DNA from: Wandonia haliotis | Lineage (GTDB): Bacteria; Bacteroidota; Bacteroidia; Flavobacteriales_D; Crocinitomicaceae | Direction: 5' to 3' | DNA: 64,000 bases | Assembly: GCF_039523435.1 (NCBI RefSeq) | Contig: NZ_BAAAFH010000011.1 | Span: 310,001 to 374,000 of the forward strand | Shown here: piece after piece, positions 33,293-42,021 of the stretch | Numbering within the stretch: position 1 is the first letter of the stretch | How the letters are laid out: every line of letters begins with the position of its first letter | The notes under the pieces: model-generated | Told to the model about the DNA's origin: nothing | Database searches by the model: none | What the model saw: the letters and a program-made list of their open reading frames with translations, nothing else | Position numbers and translations under genes: made by a program

Positions 33293-34024
33293 ATGAAATA
33301 TACATTCGTTACAATACTGGCTCTTTCTGCCTTTACTTTCTCAGTAAATGGACAAACATTAAAAGGTGTATTAAAGCAAGCTGAAGAGAAAGCGAGTTCT
33401 GTTACAGGCTCATCTACGAACGCGCTTTCGGAAGAAGAAGTTGGAAAAGGATTAAAGGAGGCATTAACGCGTGGTGTAGAAAAAGGAGTTGAACAACTTT
33501 CGAAACCCGATGGGTATTTTAAAGATCTTTCGATTAAAATTTTTCTTCCAGAAGAAGCAAAAGTAGCTGAAGAAAAACTGCGTTCTATTGGTCAGGATAA
33601 ATTGGTGGATGATGCAATCGAGTCAATGAACCGGGCTTCTGAGGATGCTGCAAATGGAGCAAAAGATATTTTTGTTTCCGCTATTCGATCTATGACGGTA
33701 CAGGATGCAATGGGAATTCTGAAGGGATCAGATGATGCTGCTACGCGTTATCTTGATAAGACTACCCGTGCGTCTTTATCAGACAAATTTCAGCCGGTTA
33801 TTAAGTCATCATTGGATAAAGTTGGAGCTACACGTCACTGGACAACTTTAGTTACTACCTATAATAAAATACCGTTTGTAAGTAAGATTAATCCAAATTT
33901 GGAAGAGTACGTTACTGAAAAAGCAATTGACGGGTTGTTTGTTCAGGTTGCTAAAGAAGAGAAGGAAATCCGTAAAAATCCGGCAGCCAGAGTTTCGGAG
34001 CTGCTTAAAAAGGTTTTTGGCTAG
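33293..34024 (+). CDS. secreted DUF4197 family protein
   Basis: 243 residues. The signal peptide is MKYTFVTILALSAFTFSVNGQ. The mature part matches DUF4197: LSEEEVGKGLKEALTRGVEKGVEQLSKPDGYF, IKIFLPEEAK, SAIRSMTVQDAMGILKGSDDAATRYLDKTT and LEEYVTEKAIDGLFVQVAKEE. All-helical periplasmic protein, function unknown. It is transcribed on its own, with a TACTTTCA box at 33269-33276. Confidence 0.9.
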   Translation: MKYTFVTILALSAFTFSVNGQTLKGVLKQAEEKASSVTGSSTNALSEEEVGKGLKEALTRGVEKGVEQLSKPDGYFKDLSIKIFLPEEAKVAEEKLRSIGQDKLVDDAIESMNRASEDAANGAKDIFVSAIRSMTVQDAMGILKGSDDAATRYLDKTTRASLSDKFQPVIKSSLDKVGATRHWTTLVTTYNKIPFVSKINPNLEEYVTEKAIDGLFVQVAKEEKEIRKNPAARVSELLKKVFG

Positions 34025-34074
34025 TTTAGCATTTCCATTTTTCCTTTTTTTTATTGTGAAACCTCCTGTGAATA

Positions 34075-34106
34075 TTGATATTCACCCTCGAACTTTATTA
34101 TATTTG
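34075..34106 (+). promoter_or_regulatory. promoter of the cysteine desulfurase gene
   Basis: TTG at 34075-34077 and TATATTTG at 34099-34106 with a 21-bp spacer. The ATG follows 19 nt later at 34126. Confidence 0.6.
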
Positions 34107-34125
34107 TTGCCGAAAATAATTGGTT

Positions 34126-35268
34126 ATGCGTGTTTATTTAGATAATGCAGCTACCACGCCGGTGGCTCCCGAGGTGGCAGATATTATGGCAGAGTGTATC
34201 AGAGAGGATTTTGGAAATCCTTCGTCTACACATACATTCGGGAGAAAAAGTAAAGGCTTAATCGAAACATCACGCAGGACAATTGCAAAGCATCTGAACT
34301 GTTTACCTAAAGAGATTATTTTTACTTCCGGTGGTACGGAAGCAGATAATATGGCGATTTTATGTGCAATTAACGATTTGAAAGTTGAACGTATTATCTC
34401 CTCTCCTATTGAACATCACGCGGTTTCTCATACTGTAGAACATCATTGTGCTCAACGCAATGTTGAATTGGTTATGGTTCGGTTAGATGAAAAAGGACAT
34501 GTGGATGTATCACATCTGAGTGAATTATTAGCTGCAGGACCAAAAACCCTCGTTTCATTAATGCATGCCAACAATGAGATTGGAAATTTGATGGATCTTC
34601 GTCGAATTGGTGAAATGTGTCGCGAATCAGGAGCCTATTTTCATTCTGATACTGTTCAGACAATGGGACACTACGCTTTTGACCTGAAAGATTTGAATGT
34701 TGATTTTGTAACGTGTGCAGCCCATAAATTTCACGGTCCTAAGGGAGTAGGATTTTTGTATGTGAATGAACGGATACCTTTCCATGCCATTATTCATGGC
34801 GGTGCTCAGGAAAGAGGCTTACGGGGAGGAACCGAAAATCTATATGGAATAGTTGGGTTGGCCAAAGCCATGGATCTGGCATACGAAGATGTTGAAGGAC
34901 ATCAGCAACATGTTCAGGAATTAAAATCCTATTTTATCAGTGAGCTACAAAACAAACTACCTGATGTTGGTTTTCATGGAGATATAACACCGGAAAAAAG
35001 TCTTTATACCGTTTTGAATGTTTGTTTCCCTCCTCATGAAAAATCGGGCGTTCTTCTGTTTACATTAGATATGCGGGGAGTTGCCTGTAGTGGTGGAAGT
35101 GCTTGTTCTTCAGGTTCTAATAAAGGAAGTCATGTTCTGGAAGGAATTCACGCTGATATGAGCAGGCCGAATGCTCGTTTTTCGTTCAGTCGTTATACGA
35201 CAAAGGAAGAAATTGATTTCGCACTGGAACAAATTTGTGCGATCTACGAAACGGAAAAAGTGAGCTGA
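34126..35268 (+). CDS. cysteine desulfurase (NifS/IscS family)
   Basis: 380 residues from the ATG at 34126. PLP-enzyme motifs: VYLDNAATTPVAPEV at the N-terminus, FTSGGTEADNMAI, HANNEIGNLMDL, SDTVQTMGHY, and CAAHKFHGPKG with the Schiff-base lysine. The catalytic loop cysteine is in CSGGSACSSGSNKGSH. This is the group I (NifS/IscS) layout. It supplies sulfane sulfur for Fe-S clusters or for MnmA-type tRNA thiolation. No isc/suf genes flank it here. Its stop is 3 nt from that of the convergent HsdR_N gene. Confidence 0.93.
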   Translation: MRVYLDNAATTPVAPEVADIMAECIREDFGNPSSTHTFGRKSKGLIETSRRTIAKHLNCLPKEIIFTSGGTEADNMAILCAINDLKVERIISSPIEHHAVSHTVEHHCAQRNVELVMVRLDEKGHVDVSHLSELLAAGPKTLVSLMHANNEIGNLMDLRRIGEMCRESGAYFHSDTVQTMGHYAFDLKDLNVDFVTCAAHKFHGPKGVGFLYVNERIPFHAIIHGGAQERGLRGGTENLYGIVGLAKAMDLAYEDVEGHQQHVQELKSYFISELQNKLPDVGFHGDITPEKSLYTVLNVCFPPHEKSGVLLFTLDMRGVACSGGSACSSGSNKGSHVLEGIHADMSRPNARFSFSRYTTKEEIDFALEQICAIYETEKVS

Positions 35269-35271
35269 TCC

Positions 35272-35730
35272 TCACCCATTCAATTGAATGAATTCAGGGA
35301 AATCAGTTAAGTAGTTAATCCGGTTGTTTTCCCTGTCAATTTTAGCAATGATATGTGTTATACCGTTACTCACTAACAAATAATCTACTTGTAGTTTCGA
35401 ATTGTATTGCGCTATTTGCTGAAATGTCTTTTCTTCAATAGGGATATGGGGAGCTTTACATTCGATAATCATTACGGGGGATCCGTTTTTCCCGTAAACG
35501 ACTGCATCACACCTTCTCGATAGTTTATTAACAGTAATTCCCTGCTCCGAAGCGATCAAACCAGAAGGATACTTTTTTTCTGTGACCAGAAAGTGAAGTA
35601 AATGTTGCCGAACCCATTCTTCAGGAGTAAGCAACAGTTGTTTTTTTCTCCATGTATCAAAAACATAATACTTCTCCCCTTTTTTGGAGATCGATAATTC
35701 AGCTTTTGGTAAATTGAGTTCCGGGAACAT
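35272..35730 (-). CDS. HsdR N-terminal-type (PD-(D/E)xK) nuclease-domain protein
   Basis: 152 residues from the ATG at 35730. The single HSDR_N_2 domain has a PD-(D/E)xK active site: RRCDAVVYG (Asp75) and VMIIECKAP (Glu90, Lys92). The family is the free-standing version of the type I restriction endonuclease core. It is present in many Bacteroidota without HsdM/HsdS partners, and there are none in this window, so restriction is unlikely. A housekeeping DNA-processing role is more plausible. The rest of the protein is LTPEEWVRQHLLHFLVTEKKYP and similar, conserved in the family. Confidence 0.88.
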   Translation of the reverse strand: MFPELNLPKAELSISKKGEKYYVFDTWRKKQLLLTPEEWVRQHLLHFLVTEKKYPSGLIASEQGITVNKLSRRCDAVVYGKNGSPVMIIECKAPHIPIEEKTFQQIAQYNSKLQVDYLLVSNGITHIIAKIDRENNRINYLTDFPEFIQLNG

Positions 35731-35895
35731 GTGATTTTTATTGCGAAAATACAATGTTTTACCAAAAGAAACCCGGTTTTCTCATGAAATGGCAGTTCAA
35801 CTGATCAGAACACAAAGTTTCCTGTTTTTCCTGACTTTATTAAGGATATTCACTAAGTTAGCAGTAAGAATACCAAAAGACTTTTTTGATACGAA

Positions 35896-37599
35896 ATGAA
35901 CTATAATCACCCGATTAATATCCTTATTGTCGATGAAAGTGAAAAGAACTTTAAAGCACTAAATGCAATCCTTAAGGATAGCACCAATAATTTCATTCAT
36001 GCCCCTTCTCCCTACGGAGCACTGGCTATGTTAAGACGACTTCCTGTTGCTATTATTCTTTTGAATATGGATCATCCACGTATGGATGGTTTTGAATTTC
36101 TGGAAACCCTTTCGGAAAATGATTCTACAAAGGATATTTACACGATTATCTATTCGGATAATAATATGTCCTCTACCCGATTGGTACGGGGAATGCAGGA
36201 AGGTGCAGTGGACTGTTTTCATAAACCGTTCAATCCAAATGTTATAAAAGCTAAATTCTCTGTCTTTAAGACCTTATATTTCAAGGATAAACGGATTCAG
36301 GAATTGTTGACGAATATACTTCCTAAAAATGTATTGAAAGAAGTAAATGAATACGGTCAATTTTACCCGAAACGAATAGATAATGCTGCTGTTCTTTTCA
36401 CTGATTTTGTTCAGTTTACGGTTCGGTCATCGAAGTTAAATCCTATGGAGTTGGTGAAAGAACTGGACAGGTATTTTACCTTTTTCGACAGTGTAATGGA
36501 TCGTTTTCATCTGGAAAAAATAAAAACGATCGGAGATGCCTATATGGCTATTGCAGGGGTAAATGAAGATTTACCCGAACCGGAAATAAGAGCTGCACTT
36601 GCTGCAGTTGAAATACGCAATTATGTTATTCAGGATAATCTTGCGGCAGATTCAAACGGACTCCCTTTCTGGAAAATCCGCATTGGTATTCACGCAGGAC
36701 CTTTGGTTTGTGGTATTATTGGGAACAAAAAGAAGAGTTTTGATGTATGGGGAGATACAGTTAACATTGCTTCTAGGGCTGAACAGAGTTGCGAGCCGAA
36801 TCAGATAACAATTACCCGTCCGATAGCAGATAAAATTTCAACTTATTTTAAGCTGAACCGGCTTGGAGAAAAAGAGATTGTTAAACGAGGAGGAGTTTTT
36901 GAATTATATGAAATAGCACATCTCGTATATGAACATTCTTTATTTGGCAGAGGAAACGCTCCCAATCCTGATTTGAGAAGAATTTTGGGGCTTGAAACCA
37001 TGGATTTTGACCTGGCCAGAAAATCCGTTCTCCAAAAGCTAAAAGATAGTTTGCCCGATGAGTTATACTATCATAGTTTGAAGCATACGATTAATGTGGA
37101 AAAATCGGCTGTATTGTATGCTGAACTTGAAGGAGTTAAAGGTATTGATCTTATTTTATTAAGAACAGCCGTTTTATTCCACGATTCGGGATATTTATTG
37201 CGTCCAACTGATAACGAAGATTTTGCTATTCAGATGGCAAGAGAGATTCTTCCGGAATTTGGTTACTCACCTTCCGAAATTATTCGCATAACAGAACTTA
37301 TAGAAGCTACAAAGCATAGTGTAGAACCCCGAACGTTGATGGAACAAATTTTGTGTGATGCGGATCACGATTATCTGGGGAGAACGGATTATCATTCGAT
37401 AGCTGCCAAACTGCGCCTGGAACTTGCTTATCAGGGAACTGTAATGACGGAAAGAGAATGGATTTTGTTTCAATTGAATTACTTGGAAAATGAACATGTG
37501 TACTATACAAACAGTGCAAGAAATCTTCGTGAAAGAGGTAAGACAGAACGAATTCAAGAGTTAAAGAATCAATTGAGCCGATTAGATCTAAATAATTGA
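35896..37599 (+). CDS. pseudo-receiver / class III adenylate cyclase / HD-domain fusion
   Basis: 567 residues with three modules. Residues 5-125 are a receiver fold in which the phospho-acceptor Asp is Asn57 (LLNMDHPRMDG), although Asp13, Ser87 and Lys110 remain. A short signalling linker, LTNILPKNVLKEV, follows. The class III cyclase domain (about 158-345) has metal Asp170 and Asp214, adenine-type Lys210 and Asp283, and transition-state Asn290 and Arg294. A C-terminal HD domain (about 375-540) has His397, His429-Asp430 and LCDADHDYLG. It may make cAMP and hydrolyse a phosphoester on one chain. No nearby partner kinase is evident. Confidence 0.9.
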   Translation: MNYNHPINILIVDESEKNFKALNAILKDSTNNFIHAPSPYGALAMLRRLPVAIILLNMDHPRMDGFEFLETLSENDSTKDIYTIIYSDNNMSSTRLVRGMQEGAVDCFHKPFNPNVIKAKFSVFKTLYFKDKRIQELLTNILPKNVLKEVNEYGQFYPKRIDNAAVLFTDFVQFTVRSSKLNPMELVKELDRYFTFFDSVMDRFHLEKIKTIGDAYMAIAGVNEDLPEPEIRAALAAVEIRNYVIQDNLAADSNGLPFWKIRIGIHAGPLVCGIIGNKKKSFDVWGDTVNIASRAEQSCEPNQITITRPIADKISTYFKLNRLGEKEIVKRGGVFELYEIAHLVYEHSLFGRGNAPNPDLRRILGLETMDFDLARKSVLQKLKDSLPDELYYHSLKHTINVEKSAVLYAELEGVKGIDLILLRTAVLFHDSGYLLRPTDNEDFAIQMAREILPEFGYSPSEIIRITELIEATKHSVEPRTLMEQILCDADHDYLGRTDYHSIAAKLRLELAYQGTVMTEREWILFQLNYLENEHVYYTNSARNLRERGKTERIQELKNQLSRLDLNN

Positions 37600-38454
37600 T
37601 TTTGATTTTCTTTCTATAAAAGTAACACCGATCCCGAGTAAGACAATCATTCCTCCGATGATCATGTTAGTTGTAATAGGTTCACTGAGGATATACCAGG
37701 CAAATAAAGCTGTAAAAACAACCGATAGAAGTAAACTGACGGATACCCGGTTTGCCCGCATATTTTTTAAGGCAAAACTGATACATAACCAACCAATAAA
37801 CTGGCAAACTACTCCTTGCAACACCAAATACCACCAGGTATCAGTTGAAAACCCGGAAAGCTCTGTATCAAAGATTGTGGTGAGTAGAAATAGGAAAACG
37901 GATGCCGATAACATATTCCAGAACATAAAGTTGATCACATTCACTTCATTCAGGATTCGTTTACTGGCTATGATGTAAAAAGCGTAAATTAAACTTGAAA
38001 TAATCGCCAGTATAAACCCGGCATCAAACTGGAGCTCAAAGAAATACTCCCATCCCATAAGAATAACCATACCAACCAGAGAGATGACAGTTCCGATCCA
38101 AAAATTCCGTTTGGGTTTATCTTTCAGGAAAAAATAAGCTCCTATACCAACCCATACCGGAGCCAGGTTGGTTAGTAAACTTGCCTGAGTAGCCGACGAA
38201 AGTTCAATTGATTTGTTCCAAACCGCGATATCCGAGGCAAACAAAATTCCACAGACTACTATTGTTCCGAATTTTCGTGCTCCCGGATAACGTAATTTTC
38301 GAGTTCCAAGACTCAGTACAAAAAACAAGATCGCTGCAAAAAATAACCGATAAAATGCAGAAGTGATCTCATTTACAGGTGCTAGTTTCACTAAAACAGG
38401 GAAAATAGAAACGCAACAAATGCCAATAATAAGGACTAACCGTGGATGCAACAT
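37588..38454 (-). CDS. EamA/DMT family transporter
   Basis: 288 residues with about ten membrane helices in two repeated EamA units, e.g. LVLIIGICCVSIFPVLVKLAP and the second half beginning near FDAGFILAIISSLIYAFYIIASK. Substrates for such drug/metabolite transporters vary (amino acids, purines, nucleotide sugars) and cannot be read here. The C-terminal coding end overlaps the end of the plus-strand cyclase gene by 12 nt. It is followed upstream on the same strand by the alpha/beta hydrolase. Confidence 0.9.
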   Translation of the reverse strand: MLHPRLVLIIGICCVSIFPVLVKLAPVNEITSAFYRLFFAAILFFVLSLGTRKLRYPGARKFGTIVVCGILFASDIAVWNKSIELSSATQASLLTNLAPVWVGIGAYFFLKDKPKRNFWIGTVISLVGMVILMGWEYFFELQFDAGFILAIISSLIYAFYIIASKRILNEVNVINFMFWNMLSASVFLFLLTTIFDTELSGFSTDTWWYLVLQGVVCQFIGWLCISFALKNMRANRVSVSLLLSVVFTALFAWYILSEPITTNMIIGGMIVLLGIGVTFIERKSKSII

Positions 38455-38469
38455 AGCTACGAAGAGTTT

Positions 38470-39321
38470 TTATACTATTTGATCATTGAAAAACCGGATG
38501 GTAAGTTCACATACTGTCTTTAGGTCTTCCGGCAAAGTAAAGCTTTTCCAGAGGTGTGATGCTCCAAAAGTATGTGAAGCTCCCGGTATTTCGATTAAGG
38601 GAGTAGTTAACCATTCTGCCAGTTGTTCTCCTTCTCCTATCGAAACGGCTGTATCGTTTGATCCGTGAATAATGAGGCGAGGTACATGAATCTTTCTGCA
38701 AGCCTCCCTGATATCCAAACGCGTTTCGTTTTGTATAAAATCCTCATAGAGCGAGAAAAAAACAGGCATTTCCTGATGTGTTCTGGAATTTAGTTCAAAT
38801 CTAACTCCATTACTCCTCCATGTTTCCAGTTTTTCTCCAGTAGGCATTCTTTGGGAGATAGAAGAAATAGCAGCCCAGGTAGCAAAGGATGCAATTCGTT
38901 TACTTTCAGAAGCTGCAATAATAACGTCACCACCTCCTCTACTATGCCCGATCAAATGAAGTGAGTGTTCCGGGAGCTTTATTTCCGAAAGGTGATCCAT
39001 AAAATAGTGGATATCTTCAATTTCTTTCGAATACGTATTTCGACCGAAGGCTTCCAGATCAGGAAAGTCAATTGCCTGTTCCGTTGTGCCTCCGTTGTGG
39101 GTGAGGTTAATTTTTGCAAAACCAAATCCGGCATCTACAAAAGTGAATTCAACGAGATTCCAGGCTCCCCAATCTTTAAATCCTTTGTAACCATGCACAA
39201 ATACAACCAGTTTTCCATTGAAATTCTCAGGAATAAGCAAGTCGTACAGAGATGCTCTGTCATCACTTCCGGTATAGATACCGTTTTCTATACGGACAAT
39301 CGGATTTTTGAAGTAACTCAT
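38470..39321 (-). CDS. alpha/beta hydrolase
   Basis: 283 residues. The nucleophile elbow is GHSRGGG (Ser127); the oxyanion region is VVFVHGYKGFKDWGAWN. The probable acid is in LIIHGSNDTAVS and the catalytic His in GASHTFGASH. Substrate unknown; the fold resembles esterases/dienelactone hydrolases with the YKGFKDWG motif common in Bacteroidota. It starts 6 nt after the DUF721 gene and forms part of the recF-DUF721-hydrolase-transporter minus-strand series. Confidence 0.9.
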   Translation of the reverse strand: MSYFKNPIVRIENGIYTGSDDRASLYDLLIPENFNGKLVVFVHGYKGFKDWGAWNLVEFTFVDAGFGFAKINLTHNGGTTEQAIDFPDLEAFGRNTYSKEIEDIHYFMDHLSEIKLPEHSLHLIGHSRGGGDVIIAASESKRIASFATWAAISSISQRMPTGEKLETWRSNGVRFELNSRTHQEMPVFFSLYEDFIQNETRLDIREACRKIHVPRLIIHGSNDTAVSIGEGEQLAEWLTTPLIEIPGASHTFGASHLWKSFTLPEDLKTVCELTIRFFNDQIV

Positions 39322-39327
39322 GATGAT

Positions 39328-39627
39328 CTAACTGAACCAGACATCAACAATATAAGGCCTACCTGCCTTTTGATTGACGCGATTAATAATAATTTGTTTT
39401 CCGGCCAAAAGCTCTTCGCGCATTACCGAAGAGTTGAGTTTAATATGCAAAATATGGTTTTTGATATACAAATCGTCAGTTCGCATAGCGACAGCTTTTC
39501 CCATCATCTCTTCCCATCCGGAAAGAATATCCATCTCTGACATCTTATCGTCAAGACGATAGGCTTTGATGAGACGATCAATCGCCTCGCCAAGAGTGGT
39601 TTCATTACCGCGCTTCTTGTAACTCAA
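39328..39627 (-). CDS. DUF721 (DciA-like) protein
   Basis: 99 residues. The family motif is visible as TLGEAIDRLIKAYRLDDKMSEMDILSGWEEMMGKAVAMRT and the DNA-binding KH-like LYIKNHILHIKLNSSVMREELLAGKQIIINRVN. DUF721 includes DciA, a loader of the replicative helicase in bacteria lacking DnaC. The start is a TTG at 39627, 23 nt inside recF; the first ATG (39543) would remove the conserved N-terminus, so TTG is preferred. Coupled to recF, this puts two replication-linked genes in one transcript. Confidence 0.85.
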   Translation of the reverse strand: MSYKKRGNETTLGEAIDRLIKAYRLDDKMSEMDILSGWEEMMGKAVAMRTDDLYIKNHILHIKLNSSVMREELLAGKQIIINRVNQKAGRPYIVDVWFS

Positions 39628-40726
39628 TTTGCTCTATTTTACCGGATTCAACTTTAAACATTCTGAACGGTTCCTGTATACTATCGAAGATTCGTTTAAC
39701 GCGTTCTTCATCTGTATCAGTGACTAATACCTGCCCGAAACTATGATTCGAAACCATTTGCATCAGTTTTTCAACACGATTATTATCTAATTTATCGAAT
39801 ATATCATCCAAAAGCAATAACGGATTCTGATTCAGATGTTTTTTTAACCATTCATATTGAGCAAGACGCAAGGCGATCAAATACGATTTTTGTTGCCCTT
39901 GCGAACCGAATTTCTTGATCGGATACGCATTCAATTCGAATATAAGATCATCCTTATGAATACCAACACTGGTGTAGCCGAGATGTTTATCCCGATCCAT
40001 ATTTACAACTAAAAGCGACCGGAAATCTCCTTCAATGAGCTGTGATTTATAGATTAAATTGACACTTTCTCCAGAAGCTCCAAGTTCATCATAAAACAGC
40101 TGAAAAATAGGAATAAATTCTTTCAGGAACTCCTGACGCTTAGTAGATATAGAATGACCTGTTTCAAGTAATTGTTCATCCCATACTTCAAACGATTCGC
40201 GATCAAAAAAGCCGTTCTTCAGCTGATTTTTAAGTAACGCGTTTCGTTGGTCCAGAATCCGGTTATAACGCATGAGGTTTTCCAGATACCTACGATCAAA
40301 CTGACTGATAATTCCATCCATCCATTTTCTTCTCACCTCACTACCTTCTGAAATCAGGTTGCGATCGTAAGGAGAAATCATAACAGCAGGAAAACTACCT
40401 ATATGCTCGGCCAACTTATCATATTCAGCTTTATTCTTCTTGAAAATCTTTTTCTGCCCTTTTTTTACCCCGCAATATAGATCCACTTCCTGCCCGTCTT
40501 TATTCCAGACAGACTGTAACATAAAAAATGATTGTTCAAACCGAATGTTTTGACTGTCAATCGGATTCAGGTAGGATCGGCACATACTCAAATAATGAAT
40601 AGCGTCGAGTATATTAGTCTTACCACTTCCGTTAGGTCCGATAAAACAATTAACCCCCTCAAAAAAAGAGATTTCAGCTTCCTGATAGTTCTTAAACTGG
40701 ACGATATGAAGTTTTCTGATTTCCAT
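39605..40726 (-). CDS. recF: DNA replication/repair protein RecF
   Basis: 373 residues from the ATG at 40726; the longer frame to 40786 would cross the likely promoter (minus-strand TACATTTG at 40742-40749). The Walker A site is FIGPNGSGKTNILDAI (about 29-44), the ABC signature is FGSQGQQKSYLIALRLAQ, and Walker B is NPLLLLDDIFDKLD. RecF binds gapped DNA and helps load RecA at stalled forks. It is followed by the DUF721 gene with a 23-nt overlap. Confidence 0.95.
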   Translation of the reverse strand: MEIRKLHIVQFKNYQEAEISFFEGVNCFIGPNGSGKTNILDAIHYLSMCRSYLNPIDSQNIRFEQSFFMLQSVWNKDGQEVDLYCGVKKGQKKIFKKNKAEYDKLAEHIGSFPAVMISPYDRNLISEGSEVRRKWMDGIISQFDRRYLENLMRYNRILDQRNALLKNQLKNGFFDRESFEVWDEQLLETGHSISTKRQEFLKEFIPIFQLFYDELGASGESVNLIYKSQLIEGDFRSLLVVNMDRDKHLGYTSVGIHKDDLIFELNAYPIKKFGSQGQQKSYLIALRLAQYEWLKKHLNQNPLLLLDDIFDKLDNNRVEKLMQMVSNHSFGQVLVTDTDEERVKRIFDSIQEPFRMFKVESGKIEQIELQEAR

Positions 40727-40741
40727 TTTTCTTACCTGAAA

Positions 40742-40749
40742 CAAATGTA
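40742..40749 (-). promoter_or_regulatory. -7 box of recF
   Basis: On the minus strand the bases read TACATTTG, a consensus -7 box, 15 nt before the recF ATG. It is also the promoter-like core of the XRE operator, but the flanking palindrome is not complete (two mismatches). Confidence 0.45.
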
Positions 40750-40881
40750 ATTGAATTGTTCCGTAAACTGAAATTTTGCCTGTCAAGAAGCAATTAAAAG
40801 TTATTCAACGTAAAACTGTTGATAAGTCTTAGTGATCGGATTGAAAAAAAAATTATTTTTGCAACGCTAAATAACGTGAAA

Positions 40882-41523
40882 ATGACAGATAATTTAGAAA
40901 ACTCGAACGAATTCCTGGAAAAGGTGAAGTCTAATAAGACTTTTAAAATGTCCGCAATTGCAGTAGGTACACTTATTGTTATTGTTCTGGGAATTGTGGC
41001 ATACAGAACAATGATATATGCTCCGGCAGTTGAACAATCCAAGTCAGCTTACTGGCAGGATCTTGTTTACCTGGAAAGTGATTCATTAGACCTTGCTCTA
41101 CAAGGTTTTGAAGCTGTAGCTGCGAAATATGATGGTAAAGTTGGTGGTGAAGTATCCAATTATCTTGCGGGACGCATCCTTATGGATAAGGGAGAGTTTG
41201 AATCTGCATTAAGTTACCTTGAGAAAACAGATTTGGAAGATGTTTATGCTTCTTCAATGGCTGTTGGTCTTCAGGGAGATTGTCATGTTGAGTTAGGAAA
41301 CTTTGATAAAGCAGTTCAATTGTACACACAAGCTGCTGATAAAAATGCAAATGAAATGACTTCTCCGATGTATCTTAAGAAGGCTGCACTGGTTTATGAA
41401 TTGGAGCTGAAGGACTTTAAGAAAGCTGAGGAATTGTATAAAAAGATTGAGTCAGAGTATTTTGATTATTACAAGACCAATAATATTGAAAAATATATTG
41501 CTCGTGCTTCAAACAAACAATAA
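40882..41523 (+). CDS. membrane-anchored tetratricopeptide protein
   Basis: 213 residues from the ATG at 40882, chosen because TATTTTTG at 40854-40861 gives a promoter inside the longer frame. One membrane helix (about 27-50, MSAIAVGTLIVIVLGIVAY) follows a short charged N-terminus, so the bulk is extracytoplasmic. The remainder is TPR-like: ALQGFEAVAAKYDGKVGGEVSNYLAGRIL, ALSYLEKTD, AVGLQGDCHVELGNFDKAVQLYTQAADKN and similar. The YfgM-like topology suggests a scaffold for envelope proteins. It overlaps ribH by one base. Confidence 0.86.
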   Translation: MTDNLENSNEFLEKVKSNKTFKMSAIAVGTLIVIVLGIVAYRTMIYAPAVEQSKSAYWQDLVYLESDSLDLALQGFEAVAAKYDGKVGGEVSNYLAGRILMDKGEFESALSYLEKTDLEDVYASSMAVGLQGDCHVELGNFDKAVQLYTQAADKNANEMTSPMYLKKAALVYELELKDFKKAEELYKKIESEYFDYYKTNNIEKYIARASNKQ

Positions 41524-42011
41524 TGGCGACAGAATATAAAAATTTATCCGAATACGATAAGGATTTTGTTCCCAACGGTGCCGATTTTAAAGTCGGCATT
41601 GTTGTTTCTGAATGGAACGATACAATTACCTTCAATCTGTTAAAGGGAGCGCGTGATACCCTGATTGAAAATGGTGTTAAAGAAGATCATATTATCGTAA
41701 AATATGTCCCTGGTGCTTTTGAGCTACCAATGGGATGTCAGATGATGCTTGAAAATACATTTGTGGATGGTATAATCGCGATAGGTTCTGTTATCCAGGG
41801 AGAAACAAAACATTTTGATTTTGTATGTTCCGGAGCAACTGATGGACTGATGAACGTCGGGTTGAAGTATAACAAACCGGTGGTTTATTGTTTGTTGACA
41901 GATAATACGATGCAACAAGCAATTGACCGTTCAGGAGGAAAGCATGGAAATAAAGGAGTTGAGTGTGCAGTTGCATGTATGAAAATGATCCATTTGGGTC
42001 GTACTTTCTAA
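41523..42011 (+). CDS. ribH: 6,7-dimethyl-8-ribityllumazine synthase
   Basis: 162 residues. Motifs of the riboflavin-synthase beta subunit: GIVVSEWNDTITFNLLKGARDTL (substrate-binding Trp), VPGAFELPMGCQMML, IIAIGSVIQGETKHFDFVCS with the catalytic His, and NKPVVYCLLTDNTMQQAIDRSGGKHGNKG. It condenses a ribityl-aminouracil with a butanone phosphate. Its ATG overlaps the TPR gene's stop by one base, so they are co-translated; the link is probably operon-level convenience. Confidence 0.97.
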   Translation: MATEYKNLSEYDKDFVPNGADFKVGIVVSEWNDTITFNLLKGARDTLIENGVKEDHIIVKYVPGAFELPMGCQMMLENTFVDGIIAIGSVIQGETKHFDFVCSGATDGLMNVGLKYNKPVVYCLLTDNTMQQAIDRSGGKHGNKGVECAVACMKMIHLGRTF

Positions 42012-42021
42012 AAAAGAAACT

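Noticed and set aside
33927..34145. 72-residue frame between DUF4197 and the cysteine desulfurase
   Set aside because: Mostly overlaps the DUF4197 end in another frame and covers the cysteine desulfurase promoter.
35272..35730. Part of a restriction-modification defence system
   Set aside because: No methyltransferase, specificity or ATPase subunit is in the window; the domain is common as a single housekeeping gene.
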